From: Methylocystaceae bacterium
GTDB taxonomy: Bacteria > Pseudomonadota > Alphaproteobacteria > Rhizobiales > Beijerinckiaceae
Assembly (NCBI GenBank): GCA_003152255.1
Contig: PLZT01000550.1
Span: forward strand, 225-9,433
DNA: 9,209 nt
Direction: 5' to 3'
The stretch's first letter is position 1, and each line of letters starts with the position of its first letter. The notes under the pieces are model-generated. The model made no database searches. It saw only the letters and a list, made by a program, of their open reading frames with translations, and was not told the DNA's origin. The translations under genes and the position numbers were made by a program. This document shows positions 1 through 6,100 of the stretch, piece after piece.

Positions 1-486
1 TGGCGATGCCGATCGAGCCGGAGCCTTCCGCAGCAAGCTGAAGCCGGCGGGAGGCCGTCATCGAGAGCCGCGCGACCTCGGCGACGACCGCGCCGAGCCC
101 CCCATGCCGCAATCCTTCCTCGAAGCAGGCCAGCACAGATTTCTCATCGGACGCCTCGACATAGATCACCCGGTCGGGCAAAAGCCCGGCCTGAGCGATG
201 GCCGGCGCGAACAGATCCTTGCGGGTGACGCACCACAGCACTCGGCCCCGCGTCCGGGCGGCAATCCCCGCGGCAAACAGCGCCGCCGCCGCGCCGTCGA
301 CCGCGCCATTGCCGCCGCCGGCCACCTCATGCAGGGCGCCGAGCGCCAATCCGCCCTCGGGCAGACGCCGGTCGATCTCCTTGACGCCGAAGGGCAGCAC
401 GGTCCGCCTACGCGCGGGGGCGCCTTCGAGGCGCTGGATGCGCTCGCGTAGCTCCTCGACAATAGGTGTGGCGATGGACGTGCCAT
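1..486 (-). CDS. imuA: ImuA-like SOS mutagenesis protein, partial, with a frame problem at its start
   Basis: ImuA is a RecA/SulA-like accessory factor of the alphaproteobacterial imuA-imuB-dnaE2 translesion mutagenesis cassette. Read on the minus strand from about 484 down to the window edge, the frame gives a recognisable ImuA N-terminal region: a helical start (VEELRERIQRLEG), then VLPFGVKEIDRRLPEGGL, a LHEVAGGGNG segment in the nucleotide-binding-like region, GRVLWCVTRKDLFAPAIAQAGL, and RLQLAAEGSGSIGIA at the edge. About 155 codons are visible of a family length near 250; the C-terminus, and presumably imuB and dnaE2, lie outside. The only good start, ATG at 486-484 with AAGGG five bases upstream, is in a different frame from the conserved protein, and that frame has no ATG, GTG or TTG between an upstream TGA and residue IVEELRE (ATT at 463). 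A one-base indel between 486 and 463 is the simplest explanation: either a decayed gene or a sequence error. An SOS box lies 33 bases upstream. The family call is by recognition, without a database search. Confidence 0.75.
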
Positions 487-518
487 GTCCCTTTCAGCTC
501 TCGCTCGGCAAATGGTGT

Positions 519-533
519 GTTCTATATTTGTTC
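519..533 (-). promoter_or_regulatory. LexA-binding SOS box of alphaproteobacterial type
   Basis: The sequence GTTC-TATATTT-GTTC is an exact match to the direct-repeat LexA operator GTTC-N7-GTTC known from alphaproteobacteria; on the minus strand it reads GAAC-N7-GAAC. It sits 33 bases upstream of the imuA-like ATG at 486, where a LexA operator of an SOS mutagenesis cassette is expected, so it supports both the imuA call and the class-level taxonomic assignment. It could also control transcription to the right (possible ORF 592-693), but no separate rightward promoter is evident. LexA control is inferred from the motif and its position. Confidence 0.8.
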
Positions 534-591
534 CATCGCGCAGTGGGAGTCAATCGGGGGCTTTTTTGGTGGGGCCGGATGGGAGGGCACG

Positions 592-693
592 ATGGAAAGG
601 ACGCGAGGGCAGCAGCAGGCTCGCCTTGTAACGTCGCCGGCTTCCCGACCTGTGCCACGGGAGGAGCGTACGCTTTCATCAACTTGCTTGTAA
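592..693 (+). CDS. possible 33-residue peptide, unknown function
   Basis: A short frame starts at ATG 592 and ends at TAA 691-693. It is supported mainly by a strong ribosome binding site, GGGAGGG at 581-587, four bases before the ATG. The peptide begins MERTRGQQQARL, is basic and polar, and has no membrane segment or recognisable motif. The SOS box at 519-533 lies 59 bases upstream, so this ORF could be transcribed divergently from imuA under LexA. No family is recognised. The frame is short enough to be a chance ORF in GC-rich DNA. Confidence 0.2.
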   Translation: MERTRGQQQARLVTSPASRPVPREERTLSSTCL

Positions 694-727
694 ATATCCT
701 CGGAGCGCAAGAGCGAAGCCCTCGCTA

Positions 728-746
728 ATCTTCACATAGTTGCGCG
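728..746 (+). repeat. left copy of a direct repeat flanking the acidic gene
   Basis: ATCTTCACATAGTTGCGCG here matches ATCTTCAAAATAGTTGCGCG at 1242-1261, apart from one substitution and one single-base gap. The two copies are in the same orientation and bracket the gene at 890-1225. No transposase or integrase lies between them. Possible origins are an attachment-like or slippage-derived duplication, or the footprint of a lost small mobile element. Confidence 0.6.
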
Positions 747-889
747 TTAAAGCGCGCTACAAATGGCGGACAATGCTGGATTTCGGCTTCGAGGAGGGAA
801 TCAGCGCAGGCGCCCGACATTGCTGTTTCATGCCCGGCATTCAAAATGCCTCTCCCCTTCATCACAATCATCACCAATGGGGGGAACAC

Positions 890-1225
890 ATGACGATCTT
901 GACCCTTGCGGCGATAGCAGAGAGTCCGTGGAACGCGGTCGCATACGACCTTCCGACGGACGCCGATCGCGCTTTGCTGGAGGCGACCTATAGCGCCGCC
1001 CAACAGTGCGTCGCGAAAGAATACGGGCTGATGAACGCGGCGCTGGCGGGTTCACACATTTCGAGGGGACAGACAGGAGAGGAAGCCGAAGCGCTGGGCG
1101 GTGAGGAAGACTACGAGGAGCGCTGGTTCGACGCCGCGCGACGCGTGGTTTTGGCCACCGAGCAATATTGGCACGCGTTTCAGGCACGGATCGACGACCC
1201 GGACGATGAAGCTGCGGAGGAGTAG
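890..1225 (+). CDS. small acidic hypothetical protein (111 aa)
   Basis: I do not recognise a family. ATG 890 is chosen because a G-run (GGGGGG at 879-884) sits just upstream as a ribosome binding site and the sequence becomes protein-like from there; the same frame is open from 740 but the extra residues look random. The product starts MTILTLAAIAESPWNAVAYDL, is probably helical, and has an acidic C-terminal tail (IDDPDDEAAEE) after a tryptophan-containing segment (ATEQYWHAFQARI). There is no signal peptide, membrane segment or catalytic motif. It stands alone, opposite in strand to the HAD gene, and is flanked by the direct repeats at 728-746 and 1242-1261. Codon use is GC-rich like the surrounding chromosome, supporting a resident gene, but the function is unknown. 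Confidence 0.6.
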   Translation: MTILTLAAIAESPWNAVAYDLPTDADRALLEATYSAAQQCVAKEYGLMNAALAGSHISRGQTGEEAEALGGEEDYEERWFDAARRVVLATEQYWHAFQARIDDPDDEAAEE

Positions 1226-1241
1226 CAACCAGTAATCGCGC

Positions 1242-1261
1242 ATCTTCAAAATAGTTGCGCG
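1242..1261 (+). repeat. right copy of the direct repeat flanking the acidic gene
   Basis: ATCTTCAAAATAGTTGCGCG pairs with the copy at 728-746 in direct orientation, about 515 bases apart. The 11-base core ATAGTTGCGCG is identical in both. This copy overlaps the end of the possible small minus-strand ORF 1246-1389. Confidence 0.6.
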
Positions 1262-1389
1262 CCTTCCACCCTGCGGCGCCGCCAATCTGGCTCGAGCGTG
1301 ATGTCGAGATCGTGATCGCCATGATCCGAAGACATCCAATTGCGCTCGCCACGCCCGCTCGAAACGTTGGCGATGTACGCAAACGCCAT
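1246..1389 (-). CDS. possible 47-residue peptide downstream of the HAD gene
   Basis: This minus-strand frame starts at ATG 1389, ten bases after the TGA of the HAD phosphatase gene (1402-1400); the GGGGTGA across that stop could act as a ribosome binding site, so translational coupling is conceivable. The peptide begins MAFAYIANVSSGRGERNW and contains a His/Asp-rich stretch (SDHGDHDLDI) and an arginine run before VEGAQLF. No family is recognised. The support is only position, spacing and an open frame. Confidence 0.25.
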   Translation of the reverse strand: MAFAYIANVSSGRGERNWMSSDHGDHDLDITLEPDWRRRRVEGAQLF

Positions 1390-1399
1390 GCGAGCCGGC

Positions 1400-2200
1400 T
1401 CACCCCAGAAGCAAATCGACGGCAGCTTTCAAATTCTCGGCCACCAATGTTGGCCGCCGGGGCGGACGCGCCTCTTGGCCCGGTCGGTATTTCCCTGTCC
1501 GGACAAGAACGCCCATAAGGCCAGCAGCCATTGCTTCGCCAACGTCTGCTTCAGCATCGTCGCCGATCATCACGACATCCTCGGCGTTGCAATGAAGGCC
1601 CTCGACGGCGAGTTTGAAGAACGTCGCCGCGGGCTTGCCGAGGACGGTAGCCTTTCGACCCGAAGCGTATTCCAGGCCCACGACGAAAGAGCCTACATCA
1701 AGGCTTAGTTCGGAGTCGTGGTCGAGGAAGTTTCGATTCTTCGCCAGCGCAATAAACTCGGCTCCATGATGAATTTTCCGATAGGCTCGGTTCAGTAAGT
1801 CGTAGGTGAAGAATTCTCCCGCATCGCCAACGACGACAGCCTCCTCTCCGTCTGTCGCCAGTCCAGAGAAATCTTCGCGCAGATCAGGATGCACAACGAG
1901 AAACGGCGTCAGCCTCCGCTGCGCGAGAAAGTCGTGAGCGATCGTTGCAGGCGTGTAGACATCCTCAAATGCGACGTGAACTCCGAGCCGCGCAAGATCC
2001 TCGACGATGCGTCGTCGTGGGCGGCGCGTTGTGTTGGTGATGAACTTGAGCGGAATCCGAGCTGCTCGAATCCGCGAAATCGCGTCGAGCGAGCCAGACA
2101 AGGCCGAGGCTCCGACATAAACGACGCCATCGAGGTCGAGCAGTATGCCCTTGACGACGCTGGCGTCTCCTCGAATTGCAGATTTTGCCCCTTGTCGCAT
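1400..2200 (-). CDS. HAD superfamily subfamily IIA hydrolase (LHPP-like phosphatase)
   Basis: The 266-residue product has the haloacid dehalogenase phosphatase motifs in order: motif I LLDLDGVVY with Asp22 as the expected nucleophile and Asp24 as acid/base; motif II FITNTTRR around Thr55-Asn56; motif III GKPAATFF with Lys189; and motif IV VVMIGDDAEADVGEAMAAG with metal-binding Asp214/Asp215. The C2-type cap between motifs II and III, the length, and the GLMGVLVRTGKYRPG ending fit subfamily IIA, closest in my recognition to the LHPP (phospholysine phosphohistidine inorganic pyrophosphate phosphatase) group; NagD-like or 4-nitrophenylphosphatase-like enzymes are alternatives. The substrate cannot be told from sequence. 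It should be a soluble Mg2+-dependent cytoplasmic enzyme. The start at ATG 2200 is chosen for the AAGGG six to seven bases upstream and because the frame further upstream (to 2350) does not look like protein. The exonuclease gene lies 198 bases upstream on the same strand. Confidence 0.85.
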   Translation of the reverse strand: MRQGAKSAIRGDASVVKGILLDLDGVVYVGASALSGSLDAISRIRAARIPLKFITNTTRRPRRRIVEDLARLGVHVAFEDVYTPATIAHDFLAQRRLTPFLVVHPDLREDFSGLATDGEEAVVVGDAGEFFTYDLLNRAYRKIHHGAEFIALAKNRNFLDHDSELSLDVGSFVVGLEYASGRKATVLGKPAATFFKLAVEGLHCNAEDVVMIGDDAEADVGEAMAAGLMGVLVRTGKYRPGQEARPPRRPTLVAENLKAAVDLLLG

Positions 2201-2212
2201 CGACACCCTTCC

Positions 2213-2232
2213 ATTCCAACCGATTCCAACCG
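2213..2232 (+). repeat. 10-base perfect tandem repeat just upstream of the HAD gene
   Basis: ATTCCAACCG occurs twice head to tail, immediately upstream of the HAD gene's ribosome binding site (2206-2210 region). On the gene's strand it reads CGGTTGGAAT twice. The location in the 5' untranslated or promoter region would fit a regulator binding in direct-repeat form, but a simple local duplication is equally possible. Confidence 0.5.
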
Positions 2233-2398
2233 ATGCAAAATATCTAGGGTCCGTATTGTTCGTTGGGCGGCACGTGTTGTGGTCAGATTTAGCAGCAAAC
2301 GAAGACACCGATGCCCTGATCCGCCTAGAGCGCCAGAACCTTGGCGGCACTTCCGGCCCAGATTATTCACTTGCACGGGAACCGGCGCCAACTCCAAG

Positions 2399-3190
2399 CT
2401 ACAGGAACGCCGATAAGATTGGCCACTGCTCCAGATGCCTCTGAACGATAGCTTTTAAACTGTCCATGGAAGCATCGAAATACGCCGGCTTCAATTCGCC
2501 GCGCACCATCTCGTAGCGTAGAAACACGCTGTAGGTGGCGAGGACGTCGGTCAGGCAGTAATCCCCGACTTCGGTCAGGCGGCCAGCTTTCACGTATGCC
2601 TCGACCTGGCTGCCGTCGACGCCCCCGATCTTCACCGGAATATTCGCCAACGCCGCCATCTCGGCGAGGCTGGGCTTGGTCGAGCCGCCATAGCCGGACA
2701 GCACGTCGCAGAGATCGATGTGATCCGAGCCGAAGCGATGCCAATAGTTGCGGTGACCACCGGCATGAAGCCCCGGTACCGGAACGCCAAGGGCGAAGGC
2801 CCGATAGCGTAAAAGCGGCAGATCGAAGCCGTTGCCGCCGAAGGTCACCAGGATCGGGCCAGTGCCGCGGCCATCAACCGGAAGGCTTTTGACGAAGCCG
2901 AGCAGCAACTCCGCCTCGGTCTTCTCGCCGACCGAACGGCTGCCGATCTGGGTCACCGTCCAAGGACCGCCGCCGTCCTCTCGCTTGGCGTAGAGGGCGG
3001 CGATGGAGACGATCCGGTAGATCGGCACCTTGAGGAAAGCCGTCGCGGGATCCGCGCCATCGCGGCAATAGCGTTCCCCTAACATCCGCCTGATTTCGGC
3101 GTCAGGCGCGTCGTCAGGCTGTGCGAGTAGGCGGCGCGCCGCCTCGAAGTCAGGAACGGCCTCAATGTCGAAGACGACCAGCGCGGTCAT
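2399..3190 (-). CDS. predicted 3'-5' exonuclease related to the PolB exonuclease domain
   Basis: The 263-residue product matches the bacterial family of stand-alone 3'-5' exonucleases related to the family B DNA polymerase proofreading domain (DnaQ-like/RNase H fold). The motifs are in order: Exo I FDIEAVPD with Asp8 and Glu10; Exo II GNGFDLPLL with Asn120 and Asp123; the family-typical HIDLCDVLS segment around Asp160; and Exo III YCLTD with Tyr211 and Asp215. All expected metal-binding acidic residues are present, so it should be active on DNA or RNA ends with divalent metal. The start ATG at 3190 is chosen because it puts Exo I at the usual position; the open frame runs to 3319 but those residues do not look like protein, and no clear Shine-Dalgarno is visible. 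It is divergent from the reverse transcriptase gene. Base composition matches the chromosome, and the family is a common alphaproteobacterial housekeeping gene, so a role in the defence cassette is not implied. Confidence 0.85.
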   Translation of the reverse strand: MTALVVFDIEAVPDFEAARRLLAQPDDAPDAEIRRMLGERYCRDGADPATAFLKVPIYRIVSIAALYAKREDGGGPWTVTQIGSRSVGEKTEAELLLGFVKSLPVDGRGTGPILVTFGGNGFDLPLLRYRAFALGVPVPGLHAGGHRNYWHRFGSDHIDLCDVLSGYGGSTKPSLAEMAALANIPVKIGGVDGSQVEAYVKAGRLTEVGDYCLTDVLATYSVFLRYEMVRGELKPAYFDASMDSLKAIVQRHLEQWPILSAFL

Positions 3191-6100
3191 GAACAAATCC
3201 AATGCGAATAGGCGCCATCTCGGGGCGGCGGTTTTATCGAACTTAGAGTCGAGGTTCCGAAGAACTGAAGGAGTGCAAAAACTTATAATCGAAATTCCCG
3301 GCGAGCATAACAAAGGCACTGAACAAATTGCTCAAGGGACCGCCTCCTTGGATTGTTTCGATGGGCGGTGCCAGCTATTGCTAGGGAAGGATCATTGCGT
3401 CGACGCTGAGACGCCCCAACCGGGCATTGAAGCGCTGAATTCATCACATTCGCAAGGTTCATGGCAGGCTTGTTGGTGGGGGGCGACTTTGTCGATCGAA
3501 TTTTTGAGGCCAACCATTGGTCACCTGACCCACGAAGCCGTCTTGGTTCAGGCTTGGAAAAAGGCGTCCGCATACATCCGCTACCACAATTGGTTTTCAG
3601 ATACGCTTGAGCTTGACCGCGTTGCGATCAACCTGCCGGACTTCATAGCGGAACTCTCTCGCGAAATTTCATCAGGCAAATTTTTGCATAGCAGTCCATT
3701 GCGAATGGTGCCCGCCCCTAAGAGTCAACATTGGCGCATCAATAAAAACGGAGCATGGGGCCCCCTAAAAGAAAGCAAATCTGCATCCAAAATTCGACCA
3801 CTCGCCCATGTAACTTTGAAGGACCAAGTCGTCGCAACTGCGATGATGCTTTGCCTCGCGGATCGGGTAGAGACAGCGCAAGCAGACCCCAGAACCCCAT
3901 TGGATTCTATCCACCTGAAGATGGTTACCTCCTATGGCAATCGCCTGTTTTGTGACGTTCACGGCGGCGTGCTCCGGCATCGATGGGGCTCGTCCAAGCT
4001 ATACCGTGGTTTCTATCAAGACTATCAGAGATTCCTATCCCGACCTGAAGCGATAGCAGAGTCCTTTGCCGCACCCGACACCCGCATTGTGATTTTGCAC
4101 TCCGACCTTCGCCAGTTCTATGACCGCGTAACGCCTGAACTCCTATACGAGCGTGTGAAAGCGCTTCGAGAGGCCGGGGATGATGACGCGTTCTTTCAAT
4201 TCTTCGAGCGATTTATGGATTGGCGGTGGGCAGAGCAAGATCTCGAGGAAGTCAAAATTTATTCCGAGCCTGCCGGATTGACGGATTTCACGCGGCTTTC
4301 TCTTCCCCAAGGGCTCGTAGCCTCCGGCTTCTTTGCGAATGTTGTGCTTCTTCCTTTCGACGAGGAGTTGCGGAGGCACGTCGGAGAAGCGGCGCTTCCC
4401 AACGTAAAAATCGTCGACACTGTTCGTTACGTTGACGATCTGCGTGTTGTTGTATCGGTGACGTCAGACACTCGCATAGAAGAAGTAGAAGGCGGCCTGT
4501 TGCGCTGGTTGACCGAGCTTCTTCAGAATAAGGCACCTGGCTTGGCTCCCGCAAAGGATAAGACGCGCGCCTCCGTGTTCCGCGGTGACGAGCGGCCATT
4601 GGTTCAGCAGAGCCGCCGCATGGGGCGCATCCAGACAGCCATTTCGGGCGGGTTCAACGTGATAGCGGGCGGAGACATCCTAGATTCCGTTCTCGCCCTG
4701 GTGCGCTCCCAACAGCGGTTCGCCAAAGAAGACGATATCAATGCCAAGCAACCATTTCTTCCAATTCCCGACGTCCGCGATGCTACTGTCGATCGGTTTG
4801 CGGCGGGGCGCTTCCGAACAACATATCGATCCCTGAGGCCGTTACTCTGGCTAGATAGGGAAGAGGAATCATCTGAGGACGGCGATGATCGCCTTAGTCA
4901 GTTCAGAGGCACACGTACGAGAGCCGAGCTTGACGACGAAGCCAGAGCATTCGCACTAGATTTGATAGCAAAATGGGTTGACGATCCGTCGAATGTCCGG
5001 CTCCTCCGGATTGGATTGGATCTCTGGCCCGCAGCGGATGTCCTACAAAAAATCCTTGACCTACTGAGGCCGTTCACGGTGAAGGGACGGCGAGGCAAAG
5101 AGCCCCGCCGCGTCGCATGGTACTGCCTTTCAGAAATCATGAGAGCTGGAGCCACTGAAACCGGGTTTGTGGAAGACGCTGAAGCTCTCCCTCAGCAACT
5201 CGATTTGGGCGATTACAGGGAGGCTTTGCGAACCGAGGCATGGAGGTTAATTGCTGAGACCAATGTCAAGCTACCATGGTATCTCAAGCAACAGGCGTTG
5301 CTTTTCCTAGCCGCTAACTCACCCGTGAACGTCAAGTCCCTAGGCCGCTCCCACCATCGAGAAACTGAACATTATATTGAGTTTATTCGCTTCCTGTCGG
5401 GCGCGAACGAAGACGTCGGGACGGTAGATTACGCGACTTACGCGATTTCCGCGCGTAGGTCATTCATGGGGAGAGCGCAGGCAATTTCATTAATTCGCGA
5501 CGGCATTACGCCCGCCCGCATTAATCGCATTGCTGCACTCGACCCAAACTTTGGACGAGAAATCATTGAGGCTTTCCCACGCCATACGCCAGAGCTTAAT
5601 CGTCAGATAATAGCGGAACTTGGGTTAAGCCCGCACGCTGTTGAACAGGGCGGGTCAACTCTCGCTTCTTTGGTCCTGACTCCCCAAACTCGCGAGACCC
5701 TACGGAACGAGGTATCGCTACTCAGCTTCGCGCGCGCGTTCTTGGATCAACTATCAAATCGTTCGGCGATAGGCGCTATTGCACCGTCGGATGTCACCGT
5801 CATTTTCTCAGAAACATCGGACCGCTTGAGTAGCGTTAAGGAAGTCAGGATTGAAGACAATCAGCGTCTCATGGAAGGTTCTCTTTATGCGCCTCCGTCA
5901 TGGGTAGAAAAAGAGGATCGTTGGCGCTTTCAATTAGGTTACCTGCTTCGATTTATCCTTACCGCGCAGCAGGATTTCACAGGATTTGTCAGGCCGGCTC
6001 ATTGGAAGGAGGAACGCAAAGCATATCGTTCGCCGGAGAGTCATTGGTATCAACGCATATACGGCTTATTCAACGGTTTTGCAGCGTTCGGCGATGATTG

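Larger units (their letters stand above)
534..889. other. gene-poor stretch between the SOS box and the small acidic gene
   Basis: Apart from the possible 33-residue ORF at 592-693, no reading frame here looks protein-like. Visible elements are a T-run within a G-rich context (about 561-575), a short imperfect hairpin around 709-726 (AGCGA/TCGCT arms), and the left copy of a 19-base direct repeat at 728-746. The frame that reaches the acidic gene opens upstream at 740, but the sequence before 890 does not look coding. Confidence 0.5.

Noticed and set aside
104..728. Plus-strand open frames over the imuA region
   Set aside because: They are shadows of the minus-strand imuA frame; translations are low-complexity Arg/Ala/Pro and resemble no protein.
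828..1403. 191-residue minus-strand open frame
   Set aside because: Arg/Ser/Pro-rich translation typical of the antisense of GC-rich DNA; it overlaps the acidic gene and the end of the HAD gene and shows no motif.
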